Part shown: piece after piece, positions 1 through 11,837 of the stretch
How positions within the stretch are numbered: position 1 is the first letter of the stretch
Layout of the letters: the number at the start of each line of letters is the position of its first letter
Assembly: GCA_022559845.1 (NCBI GenBank)
Contig: CM040125.1
Location: 288,100,200 to 288,164,199 of the forward strand
Length of the DNA stretch: 64,000 nucleotides
DNA from: Amorphophallus konjac
Taxonomy: Eukaryota > Streptophyta > Magnoliopsida > Alismatales > Araceae
Direction: 5' to 3'
Notes under the pieces: model-generated
The model's input: the letters and a program-made list of their open reading frames with translations, nothing else
Told to the model about the DNA's origin: nothing
The model's database searches: none
Program-made: the position numbers and the translations under genes

Positions 1-1613
1 TGGCTTCTCCTATAAAAAGGGACCAAGGGCTCTCATTTGGGTAGAGAATTATTGATAGAAAGAAATTGAGTGCTTGTTACATTTTCCCTCTCTCTCTCTC
101 TCTTGCTTGTGTGCACACCTCTCTCTCTCTCTATCTTCTCTCTCTTTCCCCCCACCACCCTTGGTCGACCAGCCCCTCTCTCATCTCTCTCCAGGTCGCA
201 GCCCACCCTCCCCCACCTTCTCTTTCCCACCTTGCCACATCAGCCATTATCCTCCTTGATTCTCTCTTCTCTTTCCTCTTCTAGTTACCCAATCTCCTCC
301 TTTCCCTATAATCTCTTTCCTAATCCAACTCAAACTCTATCTCAGCCCTCCAATCCCTCCTATTATCCCTCCAAGAGAATCTAATCCTTCTAAAATTTCT
401 CCTCCTTTCAAAAAATTGCCAAAACACATCAATTTTCTTTTCCCCCCAAAAATCTCAACCGCACCCCAACCCCCTTCCCTAACCCTAGGGCATCCCAGCC
501 CTACTCTCCATGCCACCCAGCCCCCATCATCCCCTTCCCCACTACCATCCATGCACCCCCATCACCTAGATTCGTCCACGGTGACACTACGAGCCTACGT
601 CGTCGCCCTCGTCATCGACGTTGAAGATTTCCCTGCCCTGCTGCTCACAGATCCGTGGCAGAATCTGAGGCTTGGTTTGTAGAGTTTACACCGATGTCTA
701 CAGCGCGAATCAGCCCAAGCCTCTTCTGTGGGTTCGTTTGTCTCCGAGTCCTCTTCGTTCCTGAGATGGTCTCGCATCATTTCGACTTTGGCTCAGTTCG
801 TGGCGTCCGTTCTCCTATGACTGCACAGAGCTTGTGCGAGTCAGTCTGTCCAGAGTGTGCAGCAACTTGTAGATCATGCCACGCCGTCCCTGTTGATTTT
901 CAGATTGAACCTTCTTCTTCAACGTTGTACCCCTCGATGTCCCGGAACCAACCCAGGTGGTTTCGTTGCATTCTGATCTCCGTTCTGAGAGTTCCGCCAT
1001 GGCCATCGCACCCCTATCTGACTGCTCACCCAGAAAATTGAAGCTTGCCACATCTGCGACCACGCCTGGCTCGGTGATCCGATGGTGCCCATCTTTTGAG
1101 GGTACGGAAATATTCCTGTCTGTCATCCAAACGTGCTGGTCCTGCCTCGTTTGGGGATCTACAGCGAGAGTACCGCTGTTTACACTACGACTGCACAAAC
1201 CTATCCTGCAGGGCAGAATCGCGTAGGTCCTCTTCTCAAGCCGGCCCCACCCTCCAGTGACCTCGGAATGTCGCCAAAATTTCAGGAGCACAACTACACT
1301 TCACAGGCTTCATCTGAGCGCTGACGACATCCTTTTCGGACCTCTGTGCGCGGCGTACCAAGAGAAGCAAGCGGCTTCATTCTAGCAGGACTGTGCGCAG
1401 GGTGCTGACTTAGTGTTCCCTTCCCCGTGTTCCCCCCCTCCTGCGTGAGGGTAGTTTTGTATTAATTATTCCCCTCCCCATGATCCACCTCCTGGTGGAG
1501 AGTAGTGCCATAAGGCTATACTCACAGGTTCGCATCAGAAGCCACCGTCGACGTTCTCATGCGCGCGCTCGTCCCTCATCACCTTGTGGGCTTGACTGAG
1601 CAGAGATGCGTCA
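1..1613. other. Unresolved insertion at left edge, LTR-like or 5'-leader-like
   Basis: This stretch interrupts the gag of element C and runs off the left edge. On the plus strand it has a TATA-like box at 11-17, a long CT-rich leader at about 90-330 and a C-rich tract to about 560. No open frame resembles a known protein; the longest, minus 815-1291, has no recognisable motif. TATA box plus pyrimidine-rich leader would suit a plant LTR, but the left end and target duplication lie outside the window. The right boundary is uncertain, between about 1610 and 1650; a TCA at 1611-1613 is a possible LTR end. Confidence 0.35.
11..17 (+). promoter_or_regulatory. TATA-box-like sequence
   Basis: TATAAAA followed by AGGG, about 75 bases upstream of a CT-rich tract, as in plant LTR promoters. 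Its element is not identified, so its use is inferred only. Confidence 0.35.
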
Positions 1614-1619
1614 ACCCGA

Positions 1620-2811
1620 CTATCTTTGGTTTTGTGTGTTCTGACTTGTGCTAGCTTTGGTCTTAGGAGGATTTAGCCTTGATGGTTCAATAATAAACTT
1701 TCCTTTACCTTTTTTTTTTGGATAGAGTGAAATGGTTTTCAATTCGAAGGGCCTTTTTTCAGAGGGGTTGAATCCTAACCCTTCTTTTCTGAAATTGACT
1801 CTGGTGCCTAAAAGGGCATCCAGATTGGATTTACCCTAGGTCATTCTTTCTAGGATAGATTGTTTGTCCTTCAATTCCTTTTTAGCTTTTTCAATACCTT
1901 TCTGTAACTCATCATTAACAGCTTTGATGGCTTCATACTTTTCAAGATTGAGCTTTCCTTCCTCTTTGTGTTGCTGACATGTGGTTTTGGCTTCTTCAAG
2001 GTGTTTTCAAAGATTTTTATTCTCTTACTTCAGCTTCTCAAACTCCGAGTTATTTGATTTATGGTCCTCAATCTCTCTTTTCCACATCTCATTTTCAGTC
2101 TTTAGAATTTCCAATTCTTTGTTGACTGGGTTGTCATGGGCTAAGGCATTTATTTTCTTCTTAAGTTGCCTGTTTTCTTTCTTAAGAACTTCATATCTTT
2201 CAAACAAGACAGTACATGCCTCTTCCCACTCTTCAACAGGGAAATGGTCGAACAGGGTAGTTACCATATTTTCTTCCTCTTCATTACCATCTGCCATAAG
2301 GCAGAAGTCATCCTCATCTTCTGATCCTGAGGAGCTTTAACCTTCTTCCTCGTCATCGCTCCATGTGCACATCATGGCTTTGGGTTTCTTTCCCTTAGCT
2401 TTGTCCATCTTTTTGAGCATCTCTGGGCATTCTGCTTACATATGCCCTGGTTTCCTGCATTGGTAACAAATGACCTTGTTAGAATTTTTGGTTTGGGCAG
2501 ATTTGAAGTTGGAGATCTTCCTTACCTCACCCGTCCTACTTTTCTTTTGGAATTTACCTCTATTCTTTAGGAACTTCTTAAATTTTCTAGTAAGCAGGGC
2601 ATGAACAGCTGAGTCTGGGATGTCATCACATCAACCTCATCAAAGCTATCTGTGCTCTCAGAAACTTTGAGAGCCACAGTCTTCTTTGGCTTGATGTCTA
2701 CTTCACTTCTTTTCAGGTTGAGCTCATATGTCATGAGCGAGCCTATCAGACCGTCAACTGTCAATACAGATAAGTCCTTGGAGTCCTCTATCACAGTAGC
2801 CCTAGTATGCC
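1620..2811 (-). pseudogene. Element C gag, middle and C-terminal part (Ty1-copia, Sirevirus type)
   Basis: Read on the minus strand this continues the Gag of element C from the piece at 16175-16519. It begins with the end of the UBN2/Gag core (motif LIGSLMTYELNLKR near 2700-2770). A zinc knuckle near 2440-2490 reads C-Y-Q-C-R-K-P-G-H, then a stop, then the last Cys. An acidic segment and a predicted coiled coil (1860-2297, rich in Glu, Lys and Leu heptads) follow, and then a basic stretch containing LLGTRVNFRKEGLGF near 1770-1830. That last motif recurs in the Gags of E and F here and marks Sirevirus-type Gag. Several stops break the frame. The same frame remains plausible through the A10 run at 1710-1719 (minus) before the unresolved insertion takes over. 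Gag would normally form the cytoplasmic capsid particle; this copy cannot make it. Confidence 0.8.
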
Positions 2812-2816
2812 ATGTA

Positions 2817-5800
2817 TGTCACGCCCCGAGATTTATACAGTGGAAACAATCAGGAACGTGAACAGCCGGCATGGTAAGCCTCTTGCAAACAATATAATCA
2901 GAGCGATAGACAATCACACAAAGTAATTCACTAAAATTTACATGTTTATTTCTTATAAATAACCATCAGTATACATAAGATCTTTGACTCTTAACATTCT
3001 TACACCATAGACTCGAGAAAACAAAAATTACATAATGACTTGGCTAGACATTAGAAAACTAAGGCTTCTCTCATCCACATGACCTTCAGTTGCTCTCGGA
3101 CCCGCTACTTGTATAATCCAAATCTGATTCACTAGTCCTTCCTGAAACATTTGAGAAAGTAGGTAATAAGCACACTTGTCCAGTAGGTATCTTTGTATCA
3201 ACATGACGACAATCTTAAAGTGATTAACATTTTTAGCTCTAGAGAAAGTTAAATCATGCGAATATGGTAAAACATGCGAACATAACCAAAAAAGCAAGAT
3301 ATGGCCAAAACAAGATATGAGAATATGACTGAGCAAGTATATAACAAGAATATAATTTTGGCCTTTCCATGAATAAGAATGTAACAAGAATGCACTTTTC
3401 ATAACCATAAAGGCTATGCACTAGAAAGTCATGTAACACGCAAGAATGTACCTTTGCTTTGCAAGTACTTCGTGAATATTTATGGATATTCATGGATCTT
3501 CACTTATTTATAAAGAAAGTACTCCCAGCGTAATGCGACGCCAGTAGCATCATACCCCATAGTTTACAGTATGTTTCCGACAATCAGCCGAATGGGCTAG
3601 CATAGAGCCCTTGAACGTAATCAGTGCTCGAACTGCATCTTCAAGTATAAATCAAGCTACTTCTACGAGTACAACAATAATGTTGGGCAATAAGGTAACA
3701 AGTTCAATAATAGTTTTGTGATACAACGTCAATGGAAGAATGCACCAAATATGAATATAAGAATTCAAAGAAATGCATTAATAACTAGGTCATGCTTTGG
3801 AAAGAATTCGGTAGCATAACGATACATTCATTAATTTCCATAATTTATTTAGACATCTTTGGAATAAGGTGACAAGTTCTAGATAATCAATAGACCATCT
3901 GGAACATAAGAATACTCAACCTAAAGGTAAAACCATGGGTTAAACATTGAAAAAGAAGCTGGAACCATGCGATCTAGGGCAGGGCCGCTAGGTGACATTG
4001 GCGGTCTATCAATAGGCTGCTAACTGACTCTGGCGATCATACATTAGGCCGCTAAGGTCCAGAACTAATTAAAACACTGGTAAGTGCTTTCTAGACAATT
4101 GGGCTTTTATGGTACAATCAGCTCGGCGTCCTAGTGGGAATCTCAGGCTCGCGGAGACTTATGGAGGCCTTAAAAAAAGATCACCTAGTCCTTTGGATGG
4201 AATATCCAATGGAGAGGTTCACTTGTCTAAGATGGTGTTCTTAATGTGCAACGTGTAACTAATGACAACATATCGGAATATGTGTCATGTACTTAAGAAA
4301 ATGACTCTTAGATAAGAGAGATCATGATAAAACAATGATCAAATAAGTCCATAAACCTTATAAAAACGTGCCCATAAATAATGAAGTATAAGTTTTAGGC
4401 AATGAAAGTAATATAGATTAAAAACAACTTCTAAGTGCATAAGAACATGAAATCATCTAAGATGAGTAGAGAATGTAACCAAGTATATGAAAGCAGTATT
4501 TAAAATAGGAATACGACATATTTAGCTAGGCTTATTGTATGATAAATAAGGCTAATCTGCTTTATGTTTCGGGTTTACATAAATACAGAATTCAAAAAAT
4601 GAAAACGATCTAGAGAGGACCGTTTCTTGTGGCTAGTGGTCTATCGTAGGACCGTTTGTAAAACGTATGCAGTCTCTTGAAAGATAGTTTCTCCCTGTGT
4701 TGCAGATAGATCCAAACCCGAAGTTCAGACCTAATCTATAGTCAATTAATGTATGAACTCATGCTAGGGATATATATAACATGCTGCAAGGGTACATCGT
4801 AAAGATGCAGTGATTTTGCATAGATTTTAACAAAGATTGTTATCTTTGTAATTAGGGTTTAGAATGATGCATGCTTTAACCTACATACGCAATGTTACCA
4901 AATCATTAAATACGACATGTACCATGCATGAAATTTCATAAAACAAGAGGGCTTTTACTCCTAAGATCATGTTTAAGCCGTTCATGAGATAATCTATCTC
5001 TATTTTGGGCTTTAGGCTTCGAATTTAGGGCATGAAGTTAACCCTAATTTCTTGCTCGTCCTAAACCGAAGTAGTAACTTCTTGCCCCTCTATCTCCCGA
5101 TTCTCTTGACCTAAAGATGTGAAATTTGGTGGGTAAGAAGAGGGTACTAAAAGGAACAAATCGTTCTAAAGAACCTCTATTTAATTACCTCGTTTGGGAC
5201 TTCTATTCTCCTAATCTTTCTGGGTCGGTCGCACAGTTTCCTGAGTTACTTTCACCGAACCAACGTCTTTGCAGACTTCTATCTTCCTGTAGGCTTGATC
5301 TCCTAGAACGAAATTTTGAGAAAAGTTAGATCTAACTAAGATAAACAAATTCCTAGAAGAAACTTACCTCTAATTCGACCTATTTATCTTACTTCCATGC
5401 GAGCCAAAAGTAAGGGTCATGCAGGTTGATCCTGGGGTCTATTTATAGGGTTTTAGCTAGGGTTTCATAGATTGGAACAATTCCAGAGTCCTTATTAGGT
5501 GTAAGATCGATCCTCAAGAGTTCTAAGCATGATTATATTTCTATCCACTTGGGAGTTTGGACACTAAAAATCTAACCTTTTTTCGTTTTCTTATACTTAC
5601 GGAATCTGTAGAGCTTAGCAGTCATTTATGAGACCGTTTTCCAGTGGCTTGCGGTCTTGCGATAGACCGCTTTTTATCTTGGGCGCCGAATTTGAAATCT
5701 ATTCAAACTCTTGTACTATTATCCATCTTTTTATCCTAAAATATTCCTACTTATCTCCTTAATTCCGTGAATGCATCAATTTCAAGGTTCTAGAACTTGG

Positions 5801-5982
5801 GCCAAAGTTTAAAATTATAATTTGGGTCAATTGGATTTGTCAAAATGGGCTAATCCTCTTGGATTAGTATAGGCCTAAATAATTAGTTTTAATGAACCGT
5901 AATTCAATCAATATCCCATTTAAATGTTTAATAATTATATTTTTAATCCTAATTTTTTTTTAGAAAATCCTCGGGCGTTACA
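2817..5982 (-). repeat. Element A 3' LTR
   Basis: 3166 bp, TGTCACG...GTTACA. It pairs with 12983-16174. The two copies differ by scattered substitutions and a small indel near the start (a short duplicated segment in the right copy, near 13097), visibly more than the LTRs of B. This suggests A is older than B. Short open frames inside it (for example 5126-5329) are conserved only because the LTR is repeated; I do not call them genes. Confidence 0.95.
5440..5447 (-). promoter_or_regulatory. TATA box, element A 3' LTR
   Basis: Minus strand reads CCCTATAAATAGACC, a good plant TATA box. The equivalent in the right LTR is at 15632-15639. Confidence 0.6.
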
Positions 5983-5998
5983 CCCTCCACCACTTAAA
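5983..5998 (-). promoter_or_regulatory. Polypurine tract, element A
   Basis: On the minus strand AAGTGGTGGAGGG directly abuts the 3' LTR start (TGTAACGCC). This is the expected place and composition of the plus-strand priming site. Confidence 0.85.
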
Positions 5999-6331
5999 AA
6001 GAATTTGGTCCCCAAATTCCTTGTAATAAGATTTGCTAAGGAGAGTGTACTTACATTCAAATATCTCTGAAAATCTTTTGTGCATGGCTTCTTCAGTTTC
6101 CCATGTTGCTTCATGTGGCCATGACTTGGCCCATTGGATCTTGACCATAGGAATAATTTTATTTCAAAGTTGACGCACTTCTCGTTCAATGATCTTGATT
6201 GGCTTTTGCTCGTATGTCAAGTCATTTTGAATTTCCAAGTTGTCGTAAGTTATGACATGGAAAGGATCAGGAACATATTTTTTGAGTATTGAGACATGAA
6301 ATACATCATGAACTCTTGATAATTGAGGGGG
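5990..6331 (-). pseudogene. Element A integrase C-terminus and chromodomain-like tail
   Basis: On the minus strand the segment from 6331 downward shows HDVFHVSILKKYVPDPFHV, the hallmark of the integrase C-terminal region of plant chromoviruses. It then carries a degraded IIEREVRQL...WANH/HEATWE-like segment that corresponds to the chromodomain-like end. The first part is in frame around 6164-6331 and the rest is read in another frame (5990-6189), so at least one frameshift is present. It is the 3' part of the integrase exon split by the 6332-8618 insertion; the two halves match at the GGGGG target duplication. In a working element this tail binds chromatin and steers integration; here it is dead. 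Confidence 0.82.
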
Positions 6332-8618
6332 TGGTGCAGACACCCGAGCAGTTGAGCGGCGCGACACGTCGAGCCACCGGTACCGCACACGGAGCACGAC
6401 TCGAGCCACCTCAGCGTCCATCTGGCTCGGAGACAGCCTAGAGACTCCGCCTTGAGCCTCCCCATTTATCATATTTAGTTAGCCTTTATCTGTGTGTAAT
6501 TTGTGTTTATTTCATTGTATTCGGTATGTAATTATGAGTGTACGAGGGGCTTATTTGAAAAATGGGACCCCTGGGCCCCACGGGACCCCCAGGCCCCTCC
6601 CATTGATCCACCTCAGCCCATGGACCCCATATGGGGTCAGTCAACATGTCAAATGGAGGCATCTAGAAGTTTGAATGGTAAAAGGCACATGGGAGACAAG
6701 TGGACTTCAAAGTCCAAGGTGGCTACCAACTTGTCCCCCCCTTGCCACCATAGTCAATAGGCCGCCCCTTCCATGTTTTTTTTATTTATTTTTTGTGTGA
6801 TGTTCACATCTCATCCCAGCCCTCCATCCCCTTCCCCTAGATCCTACGGTTGTGGATAGATGTGAGATGGAACACATAAATACTTATATTTTCCCATTTT
6901 GATGAATTAATGCCATTTGAATCAAACAAATTCCAAGAGCAAGGGCTGGTGCGCCCCCCTCCTCTCTCCTCCCTCTCCCCCTTGAAGCTGTGAAGGCTTC
7001 CATTCTGAGGTGTGACGCCTCGTGTATCGGTTCCGACGATCGCCGCCGCCGCCACGAGCCACCACCGCACCGCCATCGCCATCAACGGAGTTCTGCCTGC
7101 GCAGTACCACAGCAGCTTGCTCGAAATTCACAGGTCTTCCCCGAGCTCATTTGGCTACCAAATTTGGAGGAGTTGTTCCTATGATGTTCCTCTCCACCCA
7201 CAAAAATCAGGCCATCATTCAGATCACGTTTGCTAATTTTTGATTTTCGTCCACTCTTTCATTTCAGTTCTGCCAGAATTCTGTCCAGGTTCACCTCCGT
7301 CCTGCGTTTCATGTCTTAGATCCACTTTTTGATTTCTTTTAGTTCACCCAATTTTACTGGGGGTTCCACCCATCTACCCCTTCATTCACAATTTTTCTCA
7401 ATCTTTGATTCTCCCATCTCATATTTTCTAAAAATCGTTCTCAGACCCATCTACAGTTCTGTCCACCTGTTCCCAGATCCGACCACTAGTCACTCCAAAA
7501 AACCTAAAAAATCGCCGCCACCTCCAAATCCAATTCTAAAAATAGTCCCAGTTCCGTGGTTCGATTCCTTACAACTCCTAAGAAGATATCAAGAGCTGAA
7601 TCGGAGTGTTACTAGGCGGTCAACGGTGGTTCTCAGATAAGTGCCCTACAGATCTGAGATTTCAGTTACTGTACAACAGGGACTTGTAAATTCAATAAAG
7701 TTATGATCTGATCAGATCCAGCAGATCTCTCTGAGTCTCAATTGGAGCATTTGAAGAGAGCTTTCCAACGATAGCTCATGCGTCCCGATCCGACATCGGG
7801 ATTGACCGCAGCGGCCGTTTTCGCCGGAGCGCGCGCCGGAAGACAGCAACCAAAATCCGTGGGAAGTTAGTTCCAGAATTGGGAATCGGGGCCGATCGAC
7901 CCCCGATCGGTGTTCCCGGCCGACCGCCGTCCGTGGAGGCACGCCACCAGGGGTCCCCATCACAGTGGGTCTCACCCCCACAGATTCAGAGGACAGCGCC
8001 GTCCGCGGGCCCCACGGGTCCGTAAACCCCGCCACTTGGGAAGCACGAAAACGCAGAGTTCGGCACCGCCGGGCGACATCAAGATGCTGCCAGTCAACCC
8101 GAGTTGCGTGATTCCCGGACCCCACATGTGACCTTTTACCTCCCTGCGTGGAGTGGGTCGACTTAGTGTATTGCTGTAATCATTGTTAACCGGGAGTCCG
8201 TGATTCGGCCGGGGTTGTCTTCGCCACGCCGGGTGCGTGGAGGTAATGGTCCGAACCTCTTGGCGTTCATTTGCTTAGCTAGTATATGGTCTTTTTCCGC
8301 TGCTGAGAGTGTAGGTACTACCCCGTGTGTCCATGTCACCGCTGTGAGAGTGAGAGTGACCCGTCCCGCGACTCGATCCGAGTCCGAAAGTTGAGTCGGA
8401 CTACCCTTGACCTCCGCCGGTTCCTTAACCGCGCACGGTCCGCGCTTTCCCTCGCTTGGGACGACGAGTGAGCTTCCACTTCTGTTAGCGACGTTTCGCC
8501 ACTAGGACCTCGTAGTGTCGGGCTTAGTGTCTCCTTGGTGTGTGTTGCTGGTCGTGTCTTCATCTAGAGTCTGAGGGTGGCACTATATAGTGTCGTCTCC
8601 CGTGTCCGTCCCGCATCA
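6332..8618. mobile_element. 2.3-kb TG...CA insertion, probable solo LTR
   Basis: The insert starts TGGTGCAGACACC and ends CCCGCATCA. It is flanked by GGGGG on both sides (6327-6331 and 8619-8623) and removing it restores the integrase sequence of element A. TG/CA ends and a 5-bp duplication fit an LTR. I see no internal PBS, polypurine tract or second LTR, so a solo LTR left by unequal recombination is the simplest reading. It is GC-rich in its right half, has CT-rich stretches (6955-6990) and AATAAA near 7691 on the plus strand. No open frame in it looks like a protein. A short non-autonomous element is the alternative. Confidence 0.78.
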
Positions 8619-9891
8619 GGGGGCAAAGCTATTCGATACGCGACTTCACCAACCCTTTCGAGAATTTCAAAGGGGCCAATAAATCTCAGAGTAAGCTTGC
8701 CTTTGATACCGAATCTTCGAATACCTCGACCTGGATAAACCTTAAGGAATATATGGTCTCCTACTTGAAATTCTAGGTCGCGCCTTCGATTATCAGCATA
8801 CGATTTATGTCTATCTTGAGCCATCTGGAGTCCTTCCCGAATAAGCTTTATCTTCTCAGTAGTATCACTTATGATACCGGGACTGAGAAATTTTCTTTCT
8901 CCTACTTCACTCCAACAGATAGGTGAATGACAGGTTCTTCCATATAGAGCCTCGAATGGTGCCATTTGTATGCTAGCTTGGTAGCTATTATTGTATGAAA
9001 ATTCCACTAGAGGTAAATAGTCGTGCCAACTCCCTCCAAAATCAATAGCACATGCCTTGAGCATATCTTCCACCACTTGATTTGTCCTTTTAGTTTGACC
9101 ATCGGTTTGTGGATGGAACGCAGTGCTAATATTAAGTCGGGTTCCTAATGAATGTTGAAGACCCTTCTAGAACTATGATATGAACTGAGGGTCTCGGTCA
9201 GATATAATGGTGATAAGAACACCATGTAATTTGATAATTTCCCTCATATATAGTGTTGCTATTACATCCATAGACCATCGACTTTTAATTGATAGAAAAT
9301 GTGCAGATTTAGTCAATCAGTCTATGATTACCCATATGCCATCGTGTCCACCTCTTGTCTTAGGTAAACCCATGATGAAATCCATCCCTATACTTTCCCA
9401 TTTCCACTCGAGAATATTCAAGGGGTGTAATTTCCCAGCATACTTTAAATGTTCTGCCTTTACTTGCTGACAAGTGAGACAGCGAGATACAAAGTCTGCT
9501 ACTTCTCTTTTCATGTTGGGCCACCAGAAGCTTCTCTTCAAATCTTGATACATCTTGGTAGTATCAGGGTGAATAGCATACTCTGACTTATGAACTTCTT
9601 CCATGATCAATTTCTTGGTGTCGGCATGATTCGACACACAGATTTGATCCTTAAATAATAGTCTTCCATCATTTGTGATAGAGAATTCCGTCCTGTGATC
9701 AATATTATCCTTGATTTCTATCAATGTAGGGTCATTTCCTTGCAATTTGACTATATCTTCAATCAATGTAGGTTGAGATCTTATATTGGCAATCATACAT
9801 CCTTCTCCTTCTCGATCAATATCAAGATTTAAGTGAGAAAAATCCTCAATAAGACATATCATACCTTTTCTGAGGCTTGCTAATGTTGCCA
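8619..9891 (-). pseudogene. Element A integrase (zinc-binding, catalytic core, part of C-terminus)
   Basis: The minus-strand frame continues from RNase H. The HHCC domain is visible around 9470-9600 ([20 protein letters not shown], then [11 protein letters not shown]). The catalytic core begins with a [13 protein letters not shown] segment carrying the first Asp. The second Asp lies in an SDRDPQF-type motif near 9190. The third acidic residue should sit in the GQTERT motif but reads GQTKRT near 9080-9095, so the catalytic Glu is replaced by Lys. Stops lie at 9317-9319, 9173-9175 and 9167-9169. The C-terminal region (YNNSYQASIQMAPFEALYGR, VGDHIFLKVYP) runs to the inserted element at 8618. An active enzyme would insert the cDNA into host DNA; this copy is dead by stops, by the Glu loss and by the insertion. 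Confidence 0.9.
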
Positions 9892-11155
9892 TTGGTCTTC
9901 TGCTAAGAGCGTCAGCTACTGCATTGGCTTTGCCTGGATGATACTGGATAGTAAAATCGAAGTCTTTGAGATACTCCAACCATCTGCGTTGTCGCATATT
10001 TAATTCCTTCTGGGTGAAGAGATATTTAAGACTTTTATGATCTGAAAATATAATGAATTTCTCTCCATAAAGGTAATGCCACCAAAATTTTAAGGAGAAT
10101 ATAACAGCTGCCAATTCCAGATCATGCACAGGGTACTTTTCTTCATGACACTTCAACTGTCTTGATGAATAACAAATCACCTTTCCATTTTGCATAAGAA
10201 CGCATCCTAGGCCAATGTCAGATGCATCCGTATAGACTTTAAAACCACCACCTTCAATGGGCAATGCCAAAATAGGGGCTGCAGTAAGGTGATCTTTAAG
10301 AGTTAGAAAACTCTCTCCGCAATCCTTCGACCATATAAAAGGGTTCTTTTTTCTAGTGAGTCTAGTCAAAGGGACGGCGATCTTAGAGAAGTCTTTAATA
10401 AACCTCCTGTAATAGCCAGCCAGACCTAGAAAACTTCTAACTTCTGTCACGGCTGTCGGTTGGCTCCAATTCTTAACAGCTTCAACTTTAGAAGGATCGA
10501 TAGCGATACCCTCTCTTGAAATAATATGGCCAAGGAAAGAGACCTCTTTTAGCTAGAACTCGCAATTGTTAAGCTTTGCGTACAGTTTGTGCTCTCTTAG
10601 TGTTTGCAAGGCTATTCTTAAGTACTCTTCATGTTCCTCCTTAGTTCTGGAGTATATAAGACTATCATCAATGAAGATGACCATAAATCGGTCGAGATAA
10701 GGTCTGAAGACATTATTCATAAGTTTCATAAATGCTATCGGGGCATTGGTTAACCCGAATGGCATTACAACGAACTCATAGTGGCCATATCGACTTCGGA
10801 AGGCCGTCTTGTGTATGTCTTCGTTCTTGATTCGGAGCTGATGATAACCTGATCTGAGGTCTATTTTGGAGAAGTACTTTGTTCCCAAAATTTGATCAAA
10901 GAGCTCATCGATACATGGCAACGGATATTTGTTCTTGATAGTGAGTTGATTCAGTCGTCGGTAATCGATGCATAGCCTAAGAGATCCATCCTTCTTTTTC
11001 ACAAATAAAACTGACGCACCCCAAGGGGATGTGCTAGGTTGAATGAAATCCTTATCTAATAACTCTTGAAGTTGTGTCTTCAATTCCTTGAGTTCTGTGG
11101 GAGACATCTTGTAGGGAGCTATTAAAACGGATGTTGCTCCGGGTAGAAGTTCAAT
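9892..11155 (-). pseudogene. Element A reverse transcriptase and RNase H
   Basis: Minus strand, one frame. Reverse transcriptase landmarks in order: [68 protein letters not shown] and the catalytic FIDDSLIYS (an F-I-D-D box) near 10670. A stop at 10553-10555 follows NNCEF, where the family has an aromatic residue. Then come the thumb and RNase H with [10 protein letters not shown] (first Asp), [10 protein letters not shown] (Glu) and SDHKSLKYL (Asp), ending at ADALSRRP near 9892. These enzymes would copy the element's RNA into DNA within the particle. The catalytic residues I can see are kept; stops at 11156-11158 and 10553-10555 bracket the reverse transcriptase. Confidence 0.92.
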
Positions 11156-11837
11156 TTAAAAGTTTACTTCTCTTTCGGGTGGTAAACCAGGTAAATCTGA
11201 TGGGAATACATCAAGAAACTCATTCACAACGGGAATATCTTCTAAGACGACCTCCTTGGACTCGATAATGATTACGGACGCAAGGAAAGCTTCACATCCT
11301 TGCGAAATGAGTTTGCAAGCATGAAGAGATGAGATAATAGCAGGATGTTTCCTATACTTGATACCAAGGAAGGAAAACTTTGGAAGACCTGGTTTCCGAA
11401 AAGAGATAATCATGTTGCGACAATTTATATAGGCGTCGTGGTCCACACGCCAATCTACACCTAAGATAGCATCATAGCCTTCCATGTCAAGGCATACGAG
11501 ATTTGTTGGAAGATTATGACCTTCTACCATTACCTCACTATCGGGGTAGTAGGTTGTAAGTTTGGTTCCGGGACCTAATGGTGTAGTGATTGCTAGGTCC
11601 GAAGGTAGAGGAACTGATGAAACTAGCAAGGTTTTTACAAAAGTAGTAGATATAAAGGAATGAGAAGCACCAGTATCAAATAACACGAATGCAGGATAGG
11701 AATAGACATGAATGGTACCTTCCATTAACCCATCATCCTTGGGCGCTTCTTCATCATCTATAATAGCATTAAGATGAGCCTGACGTTTGCATCCACCATT
11801 GTAAATTTGATCCTTCATGAGGGGGCAATCCGGCATG
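11156..11837 (-). pseudogene. Element A aspartic protease region
   Basis: Minus strand. The retropepsin active site reads LFDTGASHSFIS with an intact D-T-G near 11690. It is followed by the flap-side region and by ILGVDWRVDHDAYINC near 11450, the typical second half of gypsy proteases. The segment ends with [12 protein letters not shown] and a stop at 11156-11158, immediately before reverse transcriptase. It would release the Gag and Pol products from the polyprotein. It stays in the same frame as gag upstream and pol downstream, separated by single stops. Confidence 0.9.

Noticed and set aside
815..1291. 158-codon minus-strand frame in the left-edge sequence
   Set aside because: No recognisable motif or homologous copy in the window; length is unremarkable for this composition.
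1710..1719. T10 run taken at first as the junction of the left-edge insertion
   Set aside because: Read on the minus strand it is an A-run within gag of C that keeps the frame (Lys-rich segment), so the junction is more likely further left.
5126..5329. 67-codon frame repeated at 15318-15521
   Set aside because: It lies at the same place in both LTRs of element A, so its conservation comes from the LTR duplication. No domain or start context supports it.
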